A stretch of DNA of 64,000 nt from NCBI RefSeq assembly GCF_900104895.1, contig NZ_LT629742.1, forward strand, positions 1,488,001-1,552,000. The letters run 5' to 3'. Each line of letters starts with the position of its first letter. The stretch's first letter is position 1. The notes beneath the pieces are model-generated. The model was not told where the DNA came from, made no database searches, and saw only the letters and a program-made list of their open reading frames with translations. The DNA is from Microterricola viridarii (lineage in GTDB: Bacteria; Actinomycetota; Actinomycetes; Actinomycetales; Microbacteriaceae). Shown here piece by piece: positions 43,128 to 51,286 of this stretch. The translations under genes were made by a program, and so were the position numbers.

Positions 43128-44540
43128 CTAGGCGGGCGGGTCGTTCGGGTCGAGCGGGCGCTCGGGCCCGTCGCCGCGCAGCAGCGCCTCGAGTGCCTGG
43201 TCGATCTCGTCCAGCTCCGGCTCGACGCCGGAGGCCTTCGCCACCAGGCGTGCCACCAGGCTCGCCGGGTCGTCGAGGTCGGCGGAGGTCGGCAGGATGT
43301 CGGGGTGAGCCCAGAGCGCGTCACGGGCGTCGTTGCCGACGGCATCCGTCACGGCCTGCCACATGGCGGCCGCCTCGCGCTGGCGCCGGGGGCGCAGCTC
43401 GAGGCCGACGAGCGTGGCGAAGGCCGACTCGGCCGGCCCGCCCGCGGCACGGCGGCGGCGCACCATCTCGGCGATCGAGACGCTGCCGGGCAGGCGGCCG
43501 GTCGCCTCGGCGGTGACGACGTTGACCCAGCCCTCGATGAGGGCGAGCATCGTCTCCAGCTGGGCGAGCGCGGCCAGCTGGGCCTCGCTCTTCGGCGGGA
43601 TGAGCGAGCCGTCGACCATGGCCTGGCGCAGCTCCTCGGGGTTGGACGGGTCGAAGCCGGATGCCAGCTCCTCGAGCTTGCCGGCGTCCACGCTGATGCC
43701 CTGCGCGAACGACCGGATCGCGCTGATCAGGTGCAGGCGCAGCCAGCGGGCGTGCCGGAACAGGCGGGCGTGGGCGAGCTCGCGCACGGCGAGGTAGATC
43801 TGCACCTGGTCGGGGCCGACGTCCAGGCCCTCGGAGAAGGCCATCACGTTCTGCGGCAGCAGCGCGGCGTGCTGCTCGGCGAGCAGCGGGATGCCGATGT
43901 CCCCGCCCGAGATGACCTCAGTGGCGAGTTCGCCGACCACCTCACCCAGCTGCATGGCGAAGAGGGTGCCGCTCAGCGAGCGCATCATCGGCATGGCCTG
44001 GGCGAGCATGCCGCGCATCTCCTCCGGCAGTTGGTCGCCCAGCGCCCCGGTGAGGGTGTCGGCGATGCTGGTGGCGACGGGCTCGGCGAGCTGCGTCCAC
44101 AGCGGCATGGACTGCGCGACCCACTGCCTGCGGGTGATCAGCGACGGCACCACGGTGATCTCGCTGATGGCGATGACCTCGTCGAGCCAGAGCGCGGCGA
44201 TGTTGAACGCCTGGTCGAACTGGGCACGCTGCTCGGGCGTCACCTGCTCCTGCCCGGCCGCGGCCTTCTCCTCGGCCCGGCGCAGGGCGAGGTCCCAGTT
44301 GATGCCGTCGCCGGCGCTGCTCATGGCGCCGCGCAGCTGGTTCATCAGCGCGGCGATGCTCGCCGGGTCGTTCGGCAGGCCGGCCGCTCCCGCCAATTGG
44401 GCAGGATCGAAGGAGGCACCGCCGTCGGGGAAGTTGCCGGAGAGGATGTCTCGGAGCATCCTCTGCAGGTCATCGTCGGGGGTGTTGTCGTCGGGGCCCA
44501 GATTGTCACCGGGCTGGGCGTTGTCGGCCACTTCAGCCAC
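43128..44540 (-). CDS. DUF2342 family (putative zinc-dependent metalloprotease-like) protein
   Basis: This 470-residue protein matches the actinobacterial DUF2342/coenzyme F420-biosynthesis-associated family, equivalent to mycobacterial Rv3195 by position. A helix carries VRELAHARLF, a variant of HExxH with the first His replaced by Arg. Later comes ALIEGWVNVV, which resembles the third-ligand region. Classical zinc protease activity is therefore doubtful. N- and C-termini are acidic and disordered. It diverges from the Lon/PDZ gene, with both promoters in a 113-base gap. Confidence 0.85.
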   Translation of the reverse strand: MAEVADNAQPGDNLGPDDNTPDDDLQRMLRDILSGNFPDGGASFDPAQLAGAAGLPNDPASIAALMNQLRGAMSSAGDGINWDLALRRAEEKAAAGQEQVTPEQRAQFDQAFNIAALWLDEVIAISEITVVPSLITRRQWVAQSMPLWTQLAEPVATSIADTLTGALGDQLPEEMRGMLAQAMPMMRSLSGTLFAMQLGEVVGELATEVISGGDIGIPLLAEQHAALLPQNVMAFSEGLDVGPDQVQIYLAVRELAHARLFRHARWLRLHLISAIRSFAQGISVDAGKLEELASGFDPSNPEELRQAMVDGSLIPPKSEAQLAALAQLETMLALIEGWVNVVTAEATGRLPGSVSIAEMVRRRRAAGGPAESAFATLVGLELRPRRQREAAAMWQAVTDAVGNDARDALWAHPDILPTSADLDDPASLVARLVAKASGVEPELDEIDQALEALLRGDGPERPLDPNDPPA

Positions 44541-44653
44541 CTCTCAGTCGCGTGCTTCTACGCTAGTGCGAGATCCTGCGGCTTCGTTGGGAAATACCCT
44601 AGGCTGGGGTGCTCCGCTGTCCGCCTGTCGCGAACACCGGGGAGTGAGAAGGG

Positions 44654-45805
44654 ATGCCCGTGGCACTGTTCAGCGAAGGCCAACCGGGCACCGAGACCGG
44701 CGGCTCCCGCGCCGGGGCCGCCCGCAGCCGCGAAGAGCGCCGTGTGCGCCGCGGCTGGTACTTTCTCGCCATCGCGCTGGCCTGCGGCCTCGTTCTCGGC
44801 CTGGTTCCCTCTCCCTATGTGATCGAGAAGCCGGGCCCGGTCTTCGACACGCTCGGCACCGCCGAGCATGACGGCACAGAGCGCCCGCTCATCAACATCC
44901 CGGACGAGCCCATCTTCCCCACCGACGGCGAGCTGAACCTGCTCACCGTCTCCGTGGTCGGCAACAGGGAGACGCGGCCCAACTGGTTCGAGGTGCTGGG
45001 CGCCTGGGCCAGCCCCGAGCAGGCGGTGCTGCCGCTGGACGCCGTCTTCCCGCCGAACGTGTCCACCGCCGACCGCGAGCAGGCGAACCAGGTAGCCATG
45101 GTCAACTCGCAGCAGGACGCCATCGCCGCGGCGCTGATCGAGCTCGACTACCCGGTGGAGCGCACGCTCGTCGTCAACTCGCTCTCGGCGAACTCGCCGG
45201 CCGAGGGCGTGCTGCAGGCCGACGACGAGATCGTCGCCGTCAACGGTGACCCAGCCGAGGACCTCGCCGATCTGCGGGCCACGGTGCAGCTGAACGGCGC
45301 GGAGAAGCCTGCATCCGTCACGATCGTGCGGGCGGGGCAGACCCTCGAGGTCGAGGTCACGCCGATCATGGTCGGCGACACCGCCGTGCTCGGCGTCAAC
45401 ATCGCCACCGACTACCAGTTCCCGATCGAGGTGCAGATCCAGCTCGACAACGTCGGCGGCCCGAGCGCCGGCATGATGTTCGCGCTCGGCATCATCGACA
45501 AGCTCACCCCGGGCCCGCTGACCGCCGGCAAGGACTGGGCGGGCACCGGCACCATCGACGCGGACGGCGTGGTCGGCCCCATCGGCGGCATCCGCCAGAA
45601 GATGTTCGGCGCCGTGGATGCCGGGGCGAAATGGTTCCTCGCACCGCAGACAAACTGCACCGAGGTGGTCGGGCATGTGCCGGACGGCCTCACCGTGTTC
45701 GCCGTGGACACCCTCGACCAGGCCCTGACCGCGATTGAGACTGTCAGCGACGGCGGGGACACCTCGCAGTTGCCCTCCTGCACACTCTCAGGTTCGGCTC
45801 CATAG
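44654..45805 (+). CDS. Membrane-anchored PDZ/Lon (S16-like) serine protease, YlbL family
   Basis: This 383-residue protein has one N-terminal membrane anchor (GWYFLAIALACGLVLGLVPS) and an extracytoplasmic PDZ domain (ANSPAEGVLQADDEIVAVNGDPA). A C-terminal Lon-type protease domain follows. The Ser-Lys dyad is visible as DNVGGPSAGMMFAL and IGGIRQKMFGA. Relatives such as B. subtilis YlbL take part in membrane protein quality control and damage-checkpoint recovery. It precedes the UPF0182 gene by 64 bases. The order matches mycobacterial Rv3194c-Rv3193c. Confidence 0.92.
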   Translation: MPVALFSEGQPGTETGGSRAGAARSREERRVRRGWYFLAIALACGLVLGLVPSPYVIEKPGPVFDTLGTAEHDGTERPLINIPDEPIFPTDGELNLLTVSVVGNRETRPNWFEVLGAWASPEQAVLPLDAVFPPNVSTADREQANQVAMVNSQQDAIAAALIELDYPVERTLVVNSLSANSPAEGVLQADDEIVAVNGDPAEDLADLRATVQLNGAEKPASVTIVRAGQTLEVEVTPIMVGDTAVLGVNIATDYQFPIEVQIQLDNVGGPSAGMMFALGIIDKLTPGPLTAGKDWAGTGTIDADGVVGPIGGIRQKMFGAVDAGAKWFLAPQTNCTEVVGHVPDGLTVFAVDTLDQALTAIETVSDGGDTSQLPSCTLSGSAP

Positions 45806-45869
45806 GATAGAACCAGCACCACCAGAGTCTTTGCACTTCGAGACCCCACACACCGAGCATTGAGGCCAC

Positions 45870-48809
45870 GTGACTTCCCCTGCAGCTGACGCACCCGCCC
45901 GCCCAAACCGAGCGCCGCTCGCCATCACAGTGGCCGTCGTGGCCGGACTTGTGATGGCGTTCTTCGCATTCGCCAGCCTCTACGCCGATGTGCTCTGGTT
46001 CGACCAGCTCGGCTTCCTGAACGTGTTGACCACGCAGTGGGTCGCCAGCACCGTGCTGTTCCTCATCGGCTTCGTCGCCATGGCGGTGCCGGTCTGGGTC
46101 GCGATCCAGATCGCCTACCGCTCGCGCCCGGTCTACGCCAAGCTCAACGCCCAGCTCGACCGCTACCAGCAGGTCATCGAGCCGCTGCGCCGCCTCGCGA
46201 TGTACGGCGTCCCCGCCCTGCTCGGCCTGTTCGCCGGTGTCTCGGCCGCCTCGCGCTGGGAGACCACCCTCATGTGGCTCAACCGCACCCCGAGTGGCAC
46301 CAAGGACCCGCAGTTCGGCCTTGACGTGTCGTTCTACCTCTTCGACCTGCCGTTCCTGCACTCGGTGCTCGGCTTCGCCTCCGCCGTGCTGCTGATCGCG
46401 CTCATCCTCTCCGCCGCCACCGCGTACCTCTACGGGGCGATCCGGGTGAGCGGTCGCGAGGTCATCATCTCCAAGGCCGCGCGCGTGCAGATCGCCGTGA
46501 TGGCCGCGCTCTACCTGCTGCTGCAGGCCGCCAGCCTCTGGCTCGACCAGTACACCACCCTCACCGACAGCAGCGCCTACGTCATGTCCGGCGCCGGCTA
46601 CACCGACGTCAACGCGACCATCCCGGGCCGTGCGATCCTCGCCGGTATCGCCGCCGTCGTCGCCATCCTCTTCCTCGTCACCGCGATCATGGGGCGCTGG
46701 CGCCTGCCGATCGTCGGAACCGTGCTGCTGATCATCTCCAGCCTGCTGATCGGCTCGCTCTACCCCTGGGTTGTGCAGCGCTTCCAGGTGGTCCCGAGCG
46801 CGAAGACGCTGGAGGCCCCGTATATTCAGCGCAACATCGACGAGACGCGGGCGGCCTTCGGCCTCTCCGGCGTCGAGGAGATCCCCTACAACGCGACCAC
46901 CGAGGCCGAGCCCGGCGCGCTGCGCGAGGATGCCGAGACCACCGCGAACATCCGCATCCTCGACCCCGCGATCGTCAGCGACTCGTTCGAGCAGCTCGAG
47001 CAGTTCCGCCAGTACTACCAGTTCCCCGACCACCTCGACGTGGACCGCTACAACATCGACGGCAAGTCCCAGGACACCGTGGTCGCCGTGCGCGACCTGC
47101 GCCTGAGCGGTCTGAGCGACGCCCCGGACTGGGTCAACCGCACCCTCGTCTACACCCACGGCTACGGCATGGTGGCCGCCTACGGCAACCAGCGCTCCGC
47201 CGACGGCCAGCCGGTCTTCCTCGAGTCCGGCATTCCCAGCACCGGCGCGCTCGGCGACTTCGAGCCGCGCGTGTACTTCGGTGAGGACTCGCCCGCCTAC
47301 TCCATCGTCGGCGCGCCCGAGGGTGCCAAGCCGGTCGAGCTGGACTACCCGGCCGGCGGCGACGGAACCGAGCAGACCTACACCAGCTTTGCCGGCGACG
47401 GCGGGCCCAAGCTCGACAACATCTTCAAGAAGCTGGTCTTCGCCCTGAAGTTCCAGAGCGAGCAGATCTTCCTCTCCGACTCCGTCACCGACTCGTCGCA
47501 GATCCTCTACGACCGCTCTCCGCTGGAGCGCGTGCAGAAGGTGGCGCCGTACCTCAAGCTCGACTCCGACCCGTACCCCTCGGTCATCGACGGCAAGATC
47601 GTCTGGATCGTCGACGGCTACACGACGAGCGCGGACTACCCGTACTCAACCAAGGTCGGCTGGAGCGGCGCCATCAACGACGCGCAGACCGCGGCGCAGA
47701 GCTTCGCGCTCGATGACGTCAACTACGTGCGCAACTCGGTCAAGGCCACGGTCGACGCCTACGACGGCACCGTCACGCTCTACGCGTGGGACGACCAGGA
47801 CCCGCTGCTGGCCACCTGGCAGAAGATCTTCCCGTCGACCGTGAAGCCGCTCAGCGACATCTCCGGCGAGCTGATGAGCCACGTGCGCTACCCGGCCGAC
47901 CTGTTCAAGGTGCAGCGCGCCATCATGGGCCAGTACCACGTGACGGATGCCGGCTCGTTCTACTCGAGCGACGATGCCTGGACCACCCCGAAGGAGCCCA
48001 CGCTCCCCGCGGACAACAAGACGCTCCAGCCGCCGTACTACCTGACCATGCAGATGCCCGGGCAGAACTCGCCCGCCTTCTCGCTGTACTCCACGTTCAT
48101 CCCCGACCAGAAGGGCGACAGCACGCGTGACGTGCTGACCGGCTACCTGGCCGTTGACGCGGATGCCGGCAACAAGGCCGGTGTGCGAGCCGACACCTAT
48201 GGAAAGCTCCGCCTGCTGACGCTGCCGAACGACCGGATCCCCGGCCCCGGCCAGGTGCAGAACTCGTTCGACTCCGACCCCGCCGTCTCGCAGGTGCTCA
48301 ACCTGCTCAAGCAGGGCCAGTCGAAGGTGCGCAACGGCAACCTGCTGACGCTGCCCGTCGGTGGCGGTCTGCTCTACGTGCAGCCCGTGTACGTGCAGTC
48401 GACCGGTGGCACCAGCTTCCCGCTCCTGCAGAAGGTGCTGGTCGGCTTCGGCAACCAGATCGCCTTCGAGAACACCCTCGACGAGGCGCTGAACGTGCTC
48501 TTCGGCGGCGACTCCGGCGCGACCGCCGGCGACACCGCGACGCCGGGCGGAGGGGTCACCGTGACCCCGACGCCGGAGCCGACGACGCCGCCCACCGACG
48601 GCTCGACCACGCCGCCGACGACCGAGCCGACGACGCCGCCGACCAGCGGCACCGCCGACGAGCAGGCCAAGGCGCTGCTCGAAGTCGCCAAGCAGGCCCT
48701 GCAGGACAAGCAGAAGGCCATGGCCGACGGTGACTGGGCCGCCTACGGCGCAGCCGACAAGAAGCTGGCCGACACGCTCTCCGCACTGATGCTGGTGCTC
48801 GGCGAGTAG
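45870..48809 (+). CDS. UPF0182 family large membrane protein
   Basis: This 979-residue protein has about seven membrane helices in the first 310 residues (for example LAITVAVVAGLVMAFFAFAS and STVLFLIGFVAMAVPVWVAI). A very large extracytoplasmic domain with many Tyr/Asp residues follows (YIQRNIDETRAAFGL, YGMVAAYGNQRS). Near 905-935 is a Thr/Pro linker (TPTPEPTTPPTDGSTTPP) before a short charged helical tail. The family is widespread in actinobacteria and cyanobacteria, and its function is not settled. GTG at 45870 starts the conserved region. A strong terminator follows the stop. Confidence 0.93.
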   Translation: MTSPAADAPARPNRAPLAITVAVVAGLVMAFFAFASLYADVLWFDQLGFLNVLTTQWVASTVLFLIGFVAMAVPVWVAIQIAYRSRPVYAKLNAQLDRYQQVIEPLRRLAMYGVPALLGLFAGVSAASRWETTLMWLNRTPSGTKDPQFGLDVSFYLFDLPFLHSVLGFASAVLLIALILSAATAYLYGAIRVSGREVIISKAARVQIAVMAALYLLLQAASLWLDQYTTLTDSSAYVMSGAGYTDVNATIPGRAILAGIAAVVAILFLVTAIMGRWRLPIVGTVLLIISSLLIGSLYPWVVQRFQVVPSAKTLEAPYIQRNIDETRAAFGLSGVEEIPYNATTEAEPGALREDAETTANIRILDPAIVSDSFEQLEQFRQYYQFPDHLDVDRYNIDGKSQDTVVAVRDLRLSGLSDAPDWVNRTLVYTHGYGMVAAYGNQRSADGQPVFLESGIPSTGALGDFEPRVYFGEDSPAYSIVGAPEGAKPVELDYPAGGDGTEQTYTSFAGDGGPKLDNIFKKLVFALKFQSEQIFLSDSVTDSSQILYDRSPLERVQKVAPYLKLDSDPYPSVIDGKIVWIVDGYTTSADYPYSTKVGWSGAINDAQTAAQSFALDDVNYVRNSVKATVDAYDGTVTLYAWDDQDPLLATWQKIFPSTVKPLSDISGELMSHVRYPADLFKVQRAIMGQYHVTDAGSFYSSDDAWTTPKEPTLPADNKTLQPPYYLTMQMPGQNSPAFSLYSTFIPDQKGDSTRDVLTGYLAVDADAGNKAGVRADTYGKLRLLTLPNDRIPGPGQVQNSFDSDPAVSQVLNLLKQGQSKVRNGNLLTLPVGGGLLYVQPVYVQSTGGTSFPLLQKVLVGFGNQIAFENTLDEALNVLFGGDSGATAGDTATPGGGVTVTPTPEPTTPPTDGSTTPPTTEPTTPPTSGTADEQAKALLEVAKQALQDKQKAMADGDWAAYGAADKKLADTLSALMLVLGE

Positions 48810-48824
48810 TACCCCGCACGACTG

Positions 48825-48869
48825 GCGCATCCCTCCCGGAGCTCACGCTCCTGGAGGGATGCGCTTTTT
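48825..48869 (+). terminator. Rho-independent terminator of the UPF0182 gene
   Basis: GCGCATCCCTCC (48825-48836) pairs perfectly with its complement at 48853-48864. An inner GGAG/CTCC stem extends it, and TTTTT follows at 48865-48869. Confidence 0.92.
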
Positions 48870-49036
48870 CGTGCCGTCGTGCCGCAGTACCACAGTGGGG
48901 GAGCGGCCGATCGTCCGCCTCCCACGTCGGCTGAGCAAGGAACGAGCGACTCTCCCCACGTCGGCTGAACGAGGAACGAGCGAAGCCCTGATAGCCCGCG
49001 GACGCCGCAGCCGGCGGCATCCGCGGAGAGCCACTC

Positions 49037-49106
49037 GGGAGGCAACAATGACTTAGGGAGGCCGTTTGTGCACCAGTTCGGCCTCCCGATCCGCCTTTCG
49101 CCTCCC
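49037..49106. repeat. 70-base double palindrome, copy E
   Basis: The heptamers lie at 49037-49043, 49056-49062, 49081-49087 and 49100-49106 with 12/18/12 spacing. The right spacer begins GATCCGCC as in copy D. Confidence 0.92.
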
Positions 49107-49319
49107 CGCATGCCCCCGCGGGGGAGCGGCCGCCGGCGCACCCCGCCCCGCGCTGGCTGCGCGGCCCTCCCCGCGTCGGCTGAACGACTTACCGACCGTC
49201 GGCTGAGCGACCCGCCCCACGTCGGCTGAGCGACCCGCCCCACGTCGGCTGAGCGAGGAACGAGCGAAGCCCTGACAGCCCGCGGACACCGCAGCCGTTG
49301 GCATCCGCGGAGAGCGCTC

Positions 49320-49389
49320 GGGAGGAAACAACGAGTTAGGGAGGCCGTTTGTGCACCAGTTCGGTCTCCCGATCCGCCTTTCGCCTCCC
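49320..49389. repeat. 70-base double palindrome, copy F (two decayed heptamers)
   Basis: The heptamer positions are 49320-49326 (GGGAGGA), 49339-49345 (GGGAGGC), 49364-49370 (GTCTCCC) and 49383-49389 (GCCTCCC). Spacing is still exactly 12/18/12 although two heptamers each carry one change. Confidence 0.9.
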
Positions 49390-49515
49390 CACATGCCCAG
49401 CGGGCACCGCAGCCACCGGCGTTCGAGGGTCGTTCGAGGCGACCTGAGAATGTGGGCGGCGCGCCCGAGAACGCACGGAAACGGCCCTCGATTCGTCGCC
49501 TCCCAGCGCGTCTGG

Positions 49516-49521
49516 TAATCT
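49516..49521 (+). promoter_or_regulatory. Candidate -10 of the first tRNA-fMet gene
   Basis: TAATCT lies 12 bases before the tRNA 5' end. The second tRNA gene has TAGTAT (49699-49704) at the same distance, which supports both assignments. No clear -35 was found. Confidence 0.55.
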
Positions 49522-49532
49522 AATTCTTGTGA

Positions 49533-49606
49533 CGCGGGGTGGAGCAGCTCGGTAGCTCGCTGGGCTCATAACCCAGAGGTCGCAGGTTCAAATCCTGTCC
49601 CCGCAA
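49533..49606 (+). tRNA. Initiator tRNA-Met (CAT)
   Basis: A 74-base cloverleaf starts C1 GCGGGG and ends CCCCGC-A72-A73, with no encoded CCA. The C1:A72 mismatch and the three G:C pairs in the anticodon stem around CTCATAA are hallmarks of the initiator tRNA. The T-arm GTTCAAATC is intact. Confidence 0.97.
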
Positions 49607-49612
49607 CAGAAA

Positions 49613-49649
49613 CAGAAGGCTCGGAATCGTCAAGGTTCCGGGCCTTCTG
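49613..49649 (+). terminator. Terminator after first tRNA-fMet
   Basis: CAGAAGGCTCGGAA (49613-49626) pairs with TTCCGGGCCTTCTG (49636-49649), with one G:U pair and a 9-base loop, followed by TGTTT. Confidence 0.88.
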
Positions 49650-49698
49650 TGTTTAACGCGGACGCCGGGCAGTGAACATGCGCACCCAAAACGTGGGG

Positions 49699-49704
49699 TA
49701 GTAT
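49699..49704 (+). promoter_or_regulatory. Candidate -10 of the second tRNA-fMet gene
   Basis: TAGTAT fits TANNNT and lies 12 bases before the tRNA, the same position as the -10 of the first copy. Confidence 0.55.
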
Positions 49705-49715
49705 TGATCTTGTAG

Positions 49716-49789
49716 CGCGGGGTGGAGCAGCTCGGTAGCTCGCTGGGCTCATAACCCAGAGGTCGCAGGTTCAAATCCTGTCCCCGCAA
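49716..49789 (+). tRNA. Initiator tRNA-Met (CAT), second identical copy
   Basis: All 74 bases match the copy at 49533-49606, including the initiator hallmarks. Its last bases form the left edge of a direct repeat that recurs at 53627. Confidence 0.97.
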
Positions 49790-49840
49790 CAGAAGGTAGT
49801 TCCAGGAACTGCCGCCAGAATCGCCCTCGAGGAAACTCGG
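49787..49840. repeat. Left 54-base direct repeat bounding the island
   Basis: Forty bases (49787-49826) are identical to 53627-53666, then one mismatch, then 13 more identical bases. It starts with the last three bases of the tRNA gene. It contains the mini-palindrome AGTTCCAGGAACT and the left arm of the tRNA terminator. Confidence 0.93.
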
Positions 49841-49851
49841 GGGCGATTTTG
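49816..49851 (+). terminator. Terminator after second tRNA-fMet
   Basis: CAGAATCGCCC (49816-49826) pairs with GGGCGATTTTG (49841-49851). The inner stem CGAG-GAAA-CTCG has a GNRA loop, and the 3' arm supplies TTTT. Confidence 0.85.
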
Positions 49852-50089
49852 AGTTTCCGGGACCTTTTCGCCGCCGGTGCCGGCCTCCGCCGCAGCGATG
49901 GGCCGCTGGGCACCGAATCTGCGCTCCCGTTAACGACTTTCAGGCTCGCGGAACAGATCGGTGAGCCTGGGTGTGTGCCCTCTCGGGCGGTATCGGGTGC
50001 CGGTTGTGCGGCTAGGTGCGCAGGGGTGGCCCGCCGGTATCGTCCGACGGCGCGGGTCTGGCTTTGTCGGGCCGTTCTACGCCGGCCGG
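49852..50089. other. Gap between tRNA terminator and transposase remnant
   Basis: This is GC-rich sequence with no supportable gene in any frame. It may be decayed 3' sequence of the transposase unit or the left end of the island. Confidence 0.5.
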
Positions 50090-50608
50090 CTAGGTGTCGG
50101 TGCAGGGGTTGCGGAACTCGCAGTCGCGGCGGGGGATCAGTCGCGGCTTCGCGGGCTGGCCGGCGGCGGCGCGCATGTCTTCTTTGATCTTGTCGCTGAG
50201 GAAGGCGGCGATCTTGCGCAGGTTGAAGTTGGTGAGCAGGATCGTGACGATGATTTGCGCCGCGCCCATACCGCGGACGCGACGCCTGTTCGCGGACTGG
50301 ATGTCTTCGGTGCCGCCTGCCTTGATCTGGGCGTTCAGGGACTCGATCGAGTTGCGGGCATGGGTGTGTATAGCGTCCCACTCTGGGGTGCCGTAGTCGA
50401 AGGCCTGCTGGTGTCGGCGCATGTCGGCCTCGTCGAATGACGCCGAGTGCCGCTGGCAGATCTTGCCTGCGAACTCGGGCAGGTCGGCGGCGTCCACGGC
50501 CGGCCGCTCTTTGTCGGCGATCTTCCGTGTCTTCAGCAGTTCGCGCAGCGGGCGGGTGACGGTCGGGCTGGGGCCGAGCGCGGGGCCGAGCGCGGGGCAG
50601 AACAGCAT
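50090..50608 (-). pseudogene. Probable transposase remnant (C-terminal DDE part)
   Basis: This 172-codon frame contains FDYGTPEWDAIHTHARNSIESL, then NAQIKAGG and a basic segment RRRVRGMGAAQIIVTILLTNFNLRKIAAFL. The SIESLNAQIK block resembles the last acidic residue and helix of IS-type DDE transposases. The first 30 residues are low-complexity (LGPALGPSP), and the upstream catalytic Asp residues are absent, so the 5' part is lost. I am not certain of the IS family. It is GC-rich, unlike the following island genes. Confidence 0.55.
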
Positions 50609-50713
50609 GGTTCGTCCTGTGGGGTCTGCTTGCTCTGGTCATAGTTCGGAAGCGAGATGACCGAACCCGCACTCGCGCTCAGCGCCCAAGCCATCACGTC
50701 GAAGGACACCGCG

Positions 50714-51277
50714 CTAGATCAGTCCCCGGGGCTTGATCCCCTGGGCTGACGAGGAAATCAGAATGTCCAATCTCTTTTGCCTCGTTTCTTCTTTCTTCGC
50801 GCTCATGACCCACCAGACTGCATCGCGCCTATATGACGGTGCGAATACCGAAAACCTCTCCCAAGCGGTCTGATGTCCCTTGAACCTCTGCTCATATGCG
50901 GCGTCTAGCTGCACTTTTCGTGTTTCAGGTGAGTAGCCTTGAGTGTCCTTTCGACTGTTGAACAGTTCCAGCCCTTCTGGCCGCAGCTTGCCCAACTGCA
51001 TCAACGCTTCAGCTTTTTTGACGTTGACGGAACTCCACACGCTATTCCGTTTGCGGGGTGTGAAACGCACTTTGTAACTGTCGCTGTCGACACTTTTTCT
51101 GAGCCCATCAATCCACCCAAAGCACAGTGCCACATCGACAGCTTCAGGCCATGTCTGGCTCACTCTCCCTGAGTTCTTCTTATGAAACAGTACCCACGCT
51201 TCAAACGTCTCACGGTGGTGTGCTTCGAGCCACTCGCTGAAAGCCTCAGCGTCGCTGAAGAATAGCGTGTCGACCAT
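50714..51277 (-). CDS. YdeI/OmpD-associated family protein
   Basis: This 187-residue protein has the YdeI pattern: WLEAHHRETFEAWVLFHKK, EAVDVALCFGWIDGLRK, VRFTPRKRNSVWSSVNVKKAEAL, and a Lys/Arg-rich C-terminus. YdeI proteins are small cytoplasmic bacteriocin-resistance or stress-associated proteins whose biochemistry is unclear. TAGGAG eight bases before the ATG overlaps the stop of the hydrolase gene, so the two are cotranscribed. Its base composition is clearly less GC-rich than the chromosome around it, consistent with transfer. Confidence 0.87.
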   Translation of the reverse strand: MVDTLFFSDAEAFSEWLEAHHRETFEAWVLFHKKNSGRVSQTWPEAVDVALCFGWIDGLRKSVDSDSYKVRFTPRKRNSVWSSVNVKKAEALMQLGKLRPEGLELFNSRKDTQGYSPETRKVQLDAAYEQRFKGHQTAWERFSVFAPSYRRDAVWWVMSAKKEETRQKRLDILISSSAQGIKPRGLI

Positions 51278-51286
51278 TTTCGTCTC

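Larger units (their letters stand above)
48870..49532. repeat. Non-coding repeat region upstream of tRNA genes
   Basis: This region carries no supportable gene. Two diverged copies of a module of roughly 150 bases end in palindromes E and F. Each starts with GTCGGCTGA(A/G)CGAGGAACG, continues through GAGCGAAGCCCTGA and a CCGCGGA word, and ends in the 70-base element. Extra CCCACGTCGGCTGAGCGA units lie in tandem at 49199-49260. The last 60 bases are the promoter region of the first tRNA gene. Confidence 0.85.

Noticed and set aside
49520-49789. Minus-strand open frame reading RGQDLNLRPLGYEPSELPSC
   Set aside because: This is the well-known spurious translation of tRNA genes; both copies coincide exactly with the two tRNA-fMet genes.
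49749-50672. 307-codon minus-strand frame ending GTGFEPATSGL
   Set aside because: It combines antisense tRNA, terminator and an alternative frame of the transposase remnant; no coherent domain is seen.
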